A DNA stretch of 64,000 nucleotides from Ignavibacteria bacterium (lineage in GTDB: Bacteria > Bacteroidota > Ignavibacteria > Kapaibacteriales > UBA4661), in NCBI GenBank assembly GCA_947459425.1, contig CANHDJ010000003.1, forward strand, positions 1 to 64,000, read 5' to 3'. Numbering within the stretch: position 1 is the first letter of the stretch; the number at the start of each line of letters is the position of its first letter. Under the pieces are notes generated by a model. It did no database searches. It was not told the DNA's origin and worked only from the letters and a program-made list of their open reading frames with translations. The position numbers were made by a program, and so were the translations under genes. Positions 54,293-62,769 of the stretch are shown here, one piece after another.

Positions 54293-55852
54293 ATGAAATA
54301 TCTCTTCCTTGTTGTGCGCTCTTGCGCCGCTCGCTTCATGGCATTCTACTGCTTGGTAATTGCCTTCGGTACGGCTGCCACCGACCAACTTCACGCGCAG
54401 ACAAACAATCCACCCTTTTATTGGGGTTGGCGATTTGTGACTCCAGATAGAGGTAATAATTGGCTGAAAATTGCAACGTTGCCTCAAAATCCACGCTTTA
54501 TATGGCTTGTTGGCGCAATGAATCGTGTGGCTTACAGTCGTGATAGTGGGCGAACGTGGCAGGGAAGTGCTGTACCCTTTGCAGCCGGAAGAAGTAATGA
54601 TAACCTTCTCGGTGTTTCCTTTGTGGATTCGCTTGTAGGCTTTGCTTCTGGGCTGGCGGGCGTATTCAAAACTGTGAACGGCGGAGCAACGTGGACGAAT
54701 GTAACACCGCAGCAAACATCGCAGTTTCTCTTTGGAGGCTGCCATTTTACGAGCCGTGATACCGGTGTTGTCGTCGGCGTTGGCTTGGGTTGTAGTCAAA
54801 TTCATTACTTTTTCCGAACAACAAACGGCGGAGCAACATGGGTTGGGACAACAACAGCAGGTTTTAGTGCACAACTCAATGATGTTCGCATACTCTCCTC
54901 GCGCGGTCTTGGTTATGCGGTTGGGAGCGGACATATCTGGCGAACCCTTGACGGTGGTGTGAATTGGAATGTTTTCAACCAAACAAATGCTCCTAATTCT
55001 GCCCCGGGAACAACGTTACACCGAGATTTAGAGGTATCCGGAGCATCACTGCTCATTCCGTTTGCAGGCACAGAATGCACAGGTAGCGGTGCACTCAGAG
55101 GCGGCGCACGATTTTCTTCGGATAGCGGTAAAACATGGCGAGAGTTTAACGCAGGAGTTGCCTGCTCGGGAGCATCCTTACTCAATGATTCAACAGGCTG
55201 GGTATGCGGTGAAAATGGTACAACATTCTATACCCGAGACTATGGTAAAACATGGGCAAACCTAAATTGCGGGCTTTTGCCCAATTCTACCATCAACGAC
55301 ATCAAATTTGTGAATGATTCTACAGGATGGGTGTCTGCCTTTACTCTTGGTCCCGTAAGCACAGGTCTTGAAAGTAGCTGGCATCAGTTTTTGCCACCCT
55401 CCCAGCGTTTTTTTCAGATTCTTGTTAGTACACAAACGCCGATATTTGTACTGGGAAACAACAGGATTGGTGGTGTACGACCGACAGAGTTTTGTTCCGG
55501 CGACGAAGTAACGCTGACTATTCCTGAAGGATATGCTTGGAATGCATACAATACCCAATGGTCAGACGGCACAAGAGCTTTAAGAGCTATCAGAGTGAGG
55601 ACAAGTGGGACATATTTTGTTGCCAAAGAAGTTCCGGGTTGTGGGATATTGCGAGATACGGTCAACATTATTTTCAATGCCGCCGTCAGTATTCAAGCCG
55701 ACGGCTCCACAAGGCTTTGCGAAGGTGAGAGGCGACAGCTCAGTGTACGCAATCCGTTGCAGAATTTTTTGTATGAATGGAGGAACGGGCAAACGGTGAT
55801 TGGCACCGGCGCGTCCGTTATTGTCTCGCAAGCAGGCACATACAGCGTCTGA
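54293..55852 (+). CDS. T9SS-type secreted Asp-box propeller protein, N-terminal part (ended by in-frame TGA)
   Basis: The track starts with TTG at 54257; ATGs at 54275 and 54293 are both possible and 54293 gives a basic n-region and signal peptide (MKYLFLVVRSC...DQLHAQ). Six Asp-box repeats of the BNR/YCF48 kind are visible (SRDSGRTW, NGGATW twice, DGGVNW, DSGKTW, DYGKTW), forming a beta-propeller over about 40-400. Ig-like or PKD-like strands follow. The frame stops at TGA (55850-55852) after GTYSV, but the same frame resumes without interruption to 56854 with coding-like sequence. This part alone lacks the secretion signal, so the intact protein was probably about 850 aa. Confidence 0.82.
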   Translation: MKYLFLVVRSCAARFMAFYCLVIAFGTAATDQLHAQTNNPPFYWGWRFVTPDRGNNWLKIATLPQNPRFIWLVGAMNRVAYSRDSGRTWQGSAVPFAAGRSNDNLLGVSFVDSLVGFASGLAGVFKTVNGGATWTNVTPQQTSQFLFGGCHFTSRDTGVVVGVGLGCSQIHYFFRTTNGGATWVGTTTAGFSAQLNDVRILSSRGLGYAVGSGHIWRTLDGGVNWNVFNQTNAPNSAPGTTLHRDLEVSGASLLIPFAGTECTGSGALRGGARFSSDSGKTWREFNAGVACSGASLLNDSTGWVCGENGTTFYTRDYGKTWANLNCGLLPNSTINDIKFVNDSTGWVSAFTLGPVSTGLESSWHQFLPPSQRFFQILVSTQTPIFVLGNNRIGGVRPTEFCSGDEVTLTIPEGYAWNAYNTQWSDGTRALRAIRVRTSGTYFVAKEVPGCGILRDTVNIIFNAAVSIQADGSTRLCEGERRQLSVRNPLQNFLYEWRNGQTVIGTGASVIVSQAGTYSV

Positions 55853-55906
55853 GCGCAACGAGCCGGAAGTCTGAGTACCTGTGTTGTCAATTCCTCGCTT
55901 GCCAGC

Positions 55907-56854
55907 GTGCGCGTCACTGTTAGCCCGCGACCGAATACAAATATCACTGTTCTCGGAAAGACAAATTTATGTTTGGGCGATACAACCGTTCTCCAAGCAC
56001 CTACGGGATTTGTACAATACAGTTGGACGCAGCAGAACAGAGGCGCTATTTTGGGGCGTTCATCACGTTTTACGACCATGACGGTAGGCAATTACAGTGT
56101 TCAGATGGTAGATACAAATGGCTGCACATGGACATCAAATACAGTTACCATTGCAACGTTTCCTTATCGCCGACAATTAGTCCTGGAACCTGCAACTATG
56201 CTGATTCGGTTGGATACAACAGGGCTAAATAGCATAACCTGTGCGACATTTGTTTTGCGTAATCAAGATTCAATCTTGTCGGCATTTATAAGTAATATCG
56301 GTGTTCGAGGTAATATAGAATTTTCGCTCCCGCAAAGCCAATTTCCACTTACGTTACCACCACTTTCCGCACAAAAACTCACTATTTGTTTTTCGCCACA
56401 AAATTTATCGCTGCGAAATGACACTATGATTGTGAATGATATATGCGGCGCGGTATCTATTCCACTGGAAGGAGTGGGTGTATTCAGCAATTTTCGTGGT
56501 ACTTCGCGGTGTTCAGCAGATGTTGTGCTCCGCAGCATCAGTACAGTACTGCTTGTAGGCAATCCAATTCCTAATCCTGCTCAAGACAACCTAAGCCTGA
56601 TAATAGAGCGTACTACTTCTACAAAAAATGAGCCGCTCGGAGAATTAGAAACGTGTTTGCTGTACAACATATTTGGAAGGCAGGTAGCCACGGGAATCTA
56701 CACCGCACAACGTTCCAACAATGATGATAAAGGCAACAGCTATGAACAAGGTGAATTTTCCGTAGATACAGTAAATTTACCATCAGGTTTATATCTACTG
56801 GTGCTGCATAGCCCACTCAAAACAATAAGTTTTCCAGTTGTAATAAGGCACTAA
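55907..56854 (+). pseudogene. C-terminal part of the same gene, with T9SS sorting domain
   Basis: In the same reading frame as the preceding ORF (difference 1650 = 550 codons), separated only by TGA and 18 sense codons, starting at a fortuitous GTG. It continues the Ig-like repeats (GDTTVLQAPTGFVQYSWTQQ, VGNYSVQMVDTNGC). It ends with a type A T9SS C-terminal domain: NPIPNPAQDNLSL, LYNIFGRQVATG, LPSGLYLLVLHS and a basic terminal VVIRH. Without the upstream part it has no signal peptide and would not be exported. A CGA-to-TGA transition is the simplest cause; read-through is less likely. Confidence 0.85.
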
Positions 56855-56944
56855 CAATAGCGTGCTTTACGCTATCCGTTATCTATTCTACGCAGGTAAT
56901 CTTGAAAATCAATCATACATATCAATTCTAACGTTCACTCCACT

Positions 56945-57110
56945 ATGACTAAAATCCTCCCCCAAGAAGGTTTTACCTTCGACGATCTCTTGCTTGTTCC
57001 ACGCTATTCCGCAGTGCTTCCTCGCTCGCTCGGTCAGCCTTCAAAGCAAGCTCACACGCGGCATTACGCACTCTTCACCTGAGCGCATTGAAGGCAAATC
57101 GTCCACTTAG
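56945..57110 (+). pseudogene. guaB: Truncated, frameshifted guaB (IMP dehydrogenase) remnant
   Basis: Starting at ATG 56945 the frame reads MTKILPQEGFTFDDLLLVPR followed by YSAVLPR, which is the conserved N-terminus of IMP dehydrogenase (EGLTFDDVLLVP.YS.VLPR). Around CGCTCGCTCGG (57022-57032) the frame shifts by +1 and continues VSLQSKLTRGIT, again IMPDH (VS..S.LTRGI), to a TAG at 57110. Homology stops after about 40 residues, so the bulk of the gene (catalytic loop, CBS domains) is missing and replaced by the end of the opposing chemoreceptor gene. Not in the ORF track. A functional guaB is expected elsewhere. Confidence 0.8.
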
Positions 57111-57125
57111 TCTTTCGGGCATCCC

Positions 57126-58844
57126 TTACCGCAGTGCTTTTTGCGGCACCGCTCCCGCATGAATCGTGAATCGCCCAACGGACTGTTGTAGCATTTGTGT
57201 GGCATAGCCGAGATTGGCGGAGTTTTGTGCGATATTTTTCATGCCAATAACCGTTTCATTCGTCGCTTGGCTGATAGTGTCCATGCTCTGTGCCACGTGG
57301 TTGCTTGTGGCGGCTTGCTGTTCACTGGCGGCGGCGACGTGGGAAATTAAATCCGCAACATGATTAGTTTGGTCAATAATCGTCTGTAAAGCAGATGCAG
57401 CGCGGGCAGCAGAAGTTTTGCCTTGTTCGGCGCGGTCGCGTCCGGCGTGCATGGATTCAACCGCCGAAGCCGTGTCGCCTTGAATTTTCTTCAGCATGAC
57501 GGCAATTTCCTTCGTTGCTTTCTGTGTCCGCTCGGCGAGTTTCCGAACTTCATCGGCAACAACGGCAAAGCCCCGTCCTGCCTCGCCTGCACGCGCCGCT
57601 TCGATGGCTGCGTTGAGTGCTAAAAGATTTGTTTGGTCAGCGATTTCTTCAATCGTTTGCGCAATTTCTCCAATCTGTTCGCTGGATGTGCCAAGCGTCT
57701 CAATAATCTGCGCCGATGCAATCACCGATGCGGCAATCGTATTCATGCCGGAGATGGTTTCCTGCACAATCTCCCCGCCACGACGCGCTTCATCACTGGC
57801 TTCGGCGGCTTCGTGGGCGGCACGTGAAGAGCTTTGCGTATTTTCCTCAATCGTCCGCGCCATTTCCTCAATTGCAGAAGAAATCTGCTGCGTTTGTGTG
57901 GCTTGATGCTGCATAGCAGTCATCACGCGCTCGGTACTGGTGCCGATTTCTGTGCTGACTTCGCTTGTTACCGTTACCGATTCATACACATTTTCAACGG
58001 TCGCATGGATGTTGCCGAGAGCTTCATTGATTTGCGCGGCAAGCTGCCCGATAGCACCCAAATCGGTGGTTTTTATGGCAACGGTTAAATCCCCTTCCGC
58101 CACGCGCCGCATCTCTGCTAAGATAGCATCAATGCTGTTTGCAAGGTACGTGCGCTGTTCGTCAATGCGTTTTGAAGAATCCTCCGCAATGCGCTTTTGT
58201 GCGTCGAGGTCGGCAATGAGAGATTCCATGAGCTTTGCAGAGGCTTCTGTGGCTGCTTGCGCTTGGTGAGCAGTTTGTAATGCGTAATTTTTCATATCTT
58301 CAAAAACTTTAATAATGAAATACAGCACAGTTGGAACACCAAGCAAAGACAAAAGCCGCAAATATGGATTAAACGGGCTTACTTGAGACATTGAAAAATG
58401 ATAATTGATAGTTTGAAATATAACCAGAAGCGCAATGTACGCTGCCAAAGTACTTAACCAAAGCAAGGCAGATCGCTTGCCGCTCACCATAAATGCAAAT
58501 GGTACAGGAACAATAATCCATGCAAGGTTGGGTGCATCAACGCCGCCGTTGAAAAAGGACATGAGAATAATACAAATTGTTGCCGCGCCGGAAATAATAT
58601 TACCAGCAATGCCAATACGCCCCTGATAGCGGACATAATACAGTGCTATGCAGGAGCAGATACATATCACGAGTAACAGTGCTGCTAAAATTGGGCGTTT
58701 AAGAATAAATAATTGAAGCAGAAAAAAAGCTAATGCAATACATAAGGTAAGAAACCCAGTAGTGACACAAATACGCGCTCTGCGCATTAAATCAGGATGT
58801 TCGTACAATTCCGGGAAAATCCATTTGTCGAGCCAAGTAATCAT
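57126..58844 (-). CDS. Methyl-accepting chemotaxis protein with integral-membrane sensor
   Basis: 572 aa. Residues 1-185 contain about six TM helices ([99 protein letters not shown]) with no periplasmic ligand domain of normal size. A helical linker with a HAMP-like segment ([17 protein letters not shown], about 240-290) follows, then the MA signalling domain with the absolutely conserved hairpin tip [20 protein letters not shown] and [13 protein letters not shown]. It implies a CheA/CheW system elsewhere. It lies between two gene remnants and may mark an insertion or rearrangement. Confidence 0.92.
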   Translation of the reverse strand: MITWLDKWIFPELYEHPDLMRRARICVTTGFLTLCIALAFFLLQLFILKRPILAALLLVICICSCIALYYVRYQGRIGIAGNIISGAATICIILMSFFNGGVDAPNLAWIIVPVPFAFMVSGKRSALLWLSTLAAYIALLVIFQTINYHFSMSQVSPFNPYLRLLSLLGVPTVLYFIIKVFEDMKNYALQTAHQAQAATEASAKLMESLIADLDAQKRIAEDSSKRIDEQRTYLANSIDAILAEMRRVAEGDLTVAIKTTDLGAIGQLAAQINEALGNIHATVENVYESVTVTSEVSTEIGTSTERVMTAMQHQATQTQQISSAIEEMARTIEENTQSSSRAAHEAAEASDEARRGGEIVQETISGMNTIAASVIASAQIIETLGTSSEQIGEIAQTIEEIADQTNLLALNAAIEAARAGEAGRGFAVVADEVRKLAERTQKATKEIAVMLKKIQGDTASAVESMHAGRDRAEQGKTSAARAASALQTIIDQTNHVADLISHVAAASEQQAATSNHVAQSMDTISQATNETVIGMKNIAQNSANLGYATQMLQQSVGRFTIHAGAVPQKALR

Positions 58845-58931
58845 AATGGCACCTCACAATAACAAGAATAAGCGTGAAAGTAATGCGTAAAATGAGGCAA
58901 CAATCTACGCAGGAACGAGGATTTGTCCTAA

Positions 58932-59379
58932 AAAATTTGTAAAGTTGTTCTCTGGGGCTTGACAGCTCTTCCGGCAGGAGTCACGGGGCGAAAAGTCCGT
59001 ACTGATATTTATGGCAACGCCGACACGCTGGATGCTGCGCAAATACAGTTCCCGCTTGGTACAAACCCGATTATCCTGGAAAACGTACCAACGGCAAGCT
59101 CGGTGTGGGATATAAAACCAATAGAATCGCTGCGTGTTTCCCCCCAATCCCGCACAAAACCTCGTGCGCGTGTCGGGCTACATGAAAGAGCCGTCATTAC
59201 TGAGTATTACCATCGTTAATATTTTGGGGCAAGAAATGATGAGGTTTCCGGCGGAGTGGACGGCAGCCGGGGAATTCTCACGAGAGATGAATGTGGCGAA
59301 TTTGTCACAAGGAGCGTATTTGTTGCAGGTAAGAACGCCTCTTCACGCAATAACCAGAATCATACAAATCACACCCTAA
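58932..59379 (+). pseudogene. C-terminal remnant of a T9SS-sorted protein, frameshifted
   Basis: The first frame reads (from TTG 58959) GLTALPAGVTGRKVRTDIYG ... WDIKPIESLRVS, the end of a secreted protein. At TTTCCCCCCAATCCC (about 59140-59152) the frame changes: dropping one C from the C6 run would give SLRVSPNPAQN. The second ORF (59134-59379) then supplies a type A T9SS sorting domain (PNPAQNLVRVSG, ITIVNILGQEMMRF, LSQGAYLLQVRTP) to the stop. There is a stop upstream at 58929 and no 5' part, so it is a truncated gene with an indel at a homopolymer, or an assembly error at that run. Confidence 0.78.
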
Positions 59380-59533
59380 GCGATTACTAAACCCGATTCT
59401 GAGCGAAAAAATCCTCGAAATAGTGTGTTAAATTCCTTGCATCTATACGGATTTCGCGGTATATTTTCCTTCCTATGATTTGCAATAGTGATTTCCCAAA
59501 CCATTTTTTTCATTCATTCCAAAGGTATCGCAG

Positions 59534-62500
59534 ATGAAACGATTGTTTCTCGGTTTCGTTTTGGCGGTGTTTGTTCTGGCAAGTGTTACGGCGTTTGCGC
59601 AGAAGACCGTTTCCGGTCGCATCACCTCCGCAGACGATGGCGCACCCTTACGTGGGGCGCGAGTGGTCGTCAAAGGCACTAAAGCAGGAGCATTTTCGGA
59701 TGCTCGTGGTCAGTATAAAATTGTTTTGCCCGAAGGCTCGACAACGCTTGTTTTTAACTCTGTTGGTTATGTATCGCGTGAAATCACGGTGGAAGACCGC
59801 GCAACGATTGATGTCCGCCTTGACCTTGATGCCAAAGCACTTGATGATGTCGTCGTTACGGCATTTGGCGTGAAGCAGGAGAAAAAGGCGCTTGGCTATT
59901 CGGTTCAAGAAATCGGATCGCAGGAAATCAAAAGCACCAATCAACCCAATATCGTTGCGGGTTTACAAGGGCGCGTGGCTGGTGTTACGATTACCGGCTC
60001 AGGCGGTGGTGTTGGTGCGGGTTCGCAGATTATTATTCGTGGTATTTCCTCGCTTTCGCCTGGCGCAAACAACCAGCCGCTTTTTGTTGTGGACGGTATT
60101 CCGATTAGCAACGATACGCAAGCCGGCAACGTGCTTCCCAGCACGGGCAGCAACTCACCCAGCAGCGCAGAGCAGTTTGCTTTTACCAACCGTGCGGCGG
60201 ATATTAACCCCGACGACATTGAATCTATCAATATTCTCAAAGGTCCGGCTGCAACTGCGCTCTACGGCTTGCGTGCAGCTAATGGTGTGGTGACTATTAC
60301 CACCAAAAAAGGTTTAACAGGAAAAACGCAAATCAATTTTAGTTCCAACGCTACCTTTGATGAAGTCGGTATGACTCCGCTTGTCCAGCGTAAATGGGGA
60401 CAAGGCGGCGGTGCGGATACATCGGATAACCGCACAAATTTCTGGGCATTTGGTCTGCCCCGCTCCTTGACTGGCGGCAATGACCCATTTTTTGATAACT
60501 ACCGTAATTTCTTCCGCTTAGGACAACGTTACGACCAGAATTTGAGCATTTCTGGCGGCACAGCAAACACCAAATACTTTATGTCTCTTTCGCGGATGGA
60601 TCAAGTAGGTATCGTACCAGGAACAGATTTTCAACGTACAACGGTTAGTCTTCGTGCATCGAATGATTTTGACGAAAAACTCAGTTTTAGTGGCTCGGTG
60701 AATTATTCTAATTCAGGTGGTAATCGCCCTTCCGGTGGCGATCGTTCTATCTTTAGTGCGCTTAACTTCTGGATCCCTTCTTACGATATTAACGATGCTG
60801 CTATTGCGGCTCCACCCGTTGGACAGCGTATTACAGAGCCGTACCGCCCAGTTCGCACCCCCGACGGGCGCATCACCAATATCAATTTTACCGACGGTGT
60901 TATTGACAGTCCTCTATTTTATGCGCTTCGCAGCCCACTTACGGACAATGTAAACCGCGTTTTTGGGGATGTAAAAATTGATTACAAACCCTTTGAATGG
61001 CTTACAGCAGTATATCAATTCACGATGGACTATTACAACGATGCCCGCCGTCGTATTGCTCCGCCCGAAGTTGGTCCGGCGCAAGCATTGAATGGCTTTA
61101 TCACCGAACAAAACATCAATCGCCGCGAAATCAATTCGCAATTATTGGTTACAGCAGCGCAGAAATTCGATGATTTGGATGTTTCTCTCACACTCGGCAA
61201 CGCTATCACCGATATCGAAACAAGTGGCATTTTCGCACGTGGTGAGCGTTTAGGCATCAGCGGCTTTTTGGATGTGAGCAACACCATCAACCGCTTCAAT
61301 ACACGCGAGTTTGCTATTCAGCGTTTGGTCGGCGTTTTTGCTGATGCTCGTCTCAGCTACAAAGATTTTCTCTTCTTGAATTTGACTGCCCGCAATGACT
61401 GGTCTTCCACGCTTCCTTCACAAAATCGTTCATTCTTCTACCCTTCGGCAAGTTTGGGCTTTGTCTTTAGCGAACTCTTCAAAGGCGATGCAAGTATGGA
61501 TTGGTTTAGTTTCGGTAAACTTCGTGCATCATGGGCAGAAGTCGGTAAAGACGGTATTGGTCCTTATCGCATTGGTGAGTACTACGACGTAGCAACGGGT
61601 TTCCCCTTCAATAACCCGCAAACGAATACATTCTTGCTTGGCTACCGCGTTTCGCCGAATGCAGGCAGCACCAATCTTCGCCCTGAGCGTACAACGGGCT
61701 TGGAGTTTGGCTTGGAAGCAAAATTCTTTGAGCGTCGTTTGGGCTTAGATGTGGCATACTTTATCCAAGATGTCCGCGACCAAATCGTGAACCTACCTGT
61801 TTCGCAATCAAGCGGGTACAACACTTTCCTCATAAACGGCGGCAGCATTCGCAATACCGGTATCGAAGTCTTATTAACGGCAACGCCGATTTTAACCAAT
61901 GAGTTTTCATGGGATATTACCCTGAACTGGTCGCGTCTGCGCGGCGCGGTAACAAGCATCGCCGAAGGTATCAATGAAATTGTATTCTTCGATAACGTTG
62001 GCGTGGCAATTTCCAAAGCAACCCGCCCAACACCTGAAGTACCCGATCCGGCAGTAGGTGATTTATACGGTTTGGATTTTCGCCGTGATGCTCAAGGACG
62101 TGTGATTGTTGGCGCAGACGGCTTCCCTACGGTCAATGTTGGTCGCCAAGTACGTGTCGGTAACGCACTTCCTGATTGGCAAGGCGGCATTACCAATACG
62201 TTCTCGTGGAATGGACTTTCGCTTTCATTCTTGCTGGAGTTCCGTCAAGGCGGCATCGTGCATGACATGGCAGAGCGTAATCGCTTCCGCAACGGCATCA
62301 GTGCTTGGACGGAGCCACGTTTCCAAAACATGGTCTTTCGTGGTGTGAACGAAGCAGGTGAAACAAATACAACGCCTGTACTCTGGACACAAACCGGTAT
62401 CAATACGACAAATCTGCTCTATCGCAGCTTTGGGCGCGTGATTGATGCGTACCCGTTCAACTTCCAAGACGCTTCATGGATTCGTCTGCGCAACGTTTCG

Positions 62501-62719
62501 CTGACCTATAATTTTCCTCGCGCTCTTCTTGGCGACGATAGCTTTATCAAAGCCTTCCGCGTAACCTTGACAGGCAATAACCTTTGGGTAACAACACCGT
62601 TCTACGGTTTTGATCCCGACAACCTTGCATTTGGCGCGGGCAGTAACAACGTGGGTTTTGTTGGTCGTAATACTCCCGCAACCCGCAGTTATGCGTTTGG
62701 TATCAGCTTGACCTTCTAA
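59534..62719 (+). CDS. SusC/RagA-family TonB-linked outer membrane protein 2
   Basis: 1061 aa outer-membrane importer, partner of the SusD that follows. Signal peptide MKRLFLGFVLAVFVLASVTAFAQ; CNA-B/carboxypeptidase-like domain about 24-100 (SGRITSADDGAPLRGARVVV); plug with LDDVVVTAFG, the SusC-type PLFVVDGIPI and INILKGPAATALYG; barrel to the terminal Phe (AFGISLTF). It differs from copy 1 in the plug and barrel, so it is a paralogue with another substrate rather than a duplicate. An upstream TATGATTTG box (59474) is only a loose promoter match. Confidence 0.95.
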   Translation: MKRLFLGFVLAVFVLASVTAFAQKTVSGRITSADDGAPLRGARVVVKGTKAGAFSDARGQYKIVLPEGSTTLVFNSVGYVSREITVEDRATIDVRLDLDAKALDDVVVTAFGVKQEKKALGYSVQEIGSQEIKSTNQPNIVAGLQGRVAGVTITGSGGGVGAGSQIIIRGISSLSPGANNQPLFVVDGIPISNDTQAGNVLPSTGSNSPSSAEQFAFTNRAADINPDDIESINILKGPAATALYGLRAANGVVTITTKKGLTGKTQINFSSNATFDEVGMTPLVQRKWGQGGGADTSDNRTNFWAFGLPRSLTGGNDPFFDNYRNFFRLGQRYDQNLSISGGTANTKYFMSLSRMDQVGIVPGTDFQRTTVSLRASNDFDEKLSFSGSVNYSNSGGNRPSGGDRSIFSALNFWIPSYDINDAAIAAPPVGQRITEPYRPVRTPDGRITNINFTDGVIDSPLFYALRSPLTDNVNRVFGDVKIDYKPFEWLTAVYQFTMDYYNDARRRIAPPEVGPAQALNGFITEQNINRREINSQLLVTAAQKFDDLDVSLTLGNAITDIETSGIFARGERLGISGFLDVSNTINRFNTREFAIQRLVGVFADARLSYKDFLFLNLTARNDWSSTLPSQNRSFFYPSASLGFVFSELFKGDASMDWFSFGKLRASWAEVGKDGIGPYRIGEYYDVATGFPFNNPQTNTFLLGYRVSPNAGSTNLRPERTTGLEFGLEAKFFERRLGLDVAYFIQDVRDQIVNLPVSQSSGYNTFLINGGSIRNTGIEVLLTATPILTNEFSWDITLNWSRLRGAVTSIAEGINEIVFFDNVGVAISKATRPTPEVPDPAVGDLYGLDFRRDAQGRVIVGADGFPTVNVGRQVRVGNALPDWQGGITNTFSWNGLSLSFLLEFRQGGIVHDMAERNRFRNGISAWTEPRFQNMVFRGVNEAGETNTTPVLWTQTGINTTNLLYRSFGRVIDAYPFNFQDASWIRLRNVSLTYNFPRALLGDDSFIKAFRVTLTGNNLWVTTPFYGFDPDNLAFGAGSNNVGFVGRNTPATRSYAFGISLTF

Positions 62720-62769
62720 GGTCGGCTTCACAGCTACTTTTGTTTATCATTCAAATTTTGTAAAATCTC

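Noticed and set aside
54263-54982. 239-aa minus ORF opposite the T9SS propeller gene
   Set aside because: No motifs, and the plus strand has clear Asp-boxes and a signal peptide.
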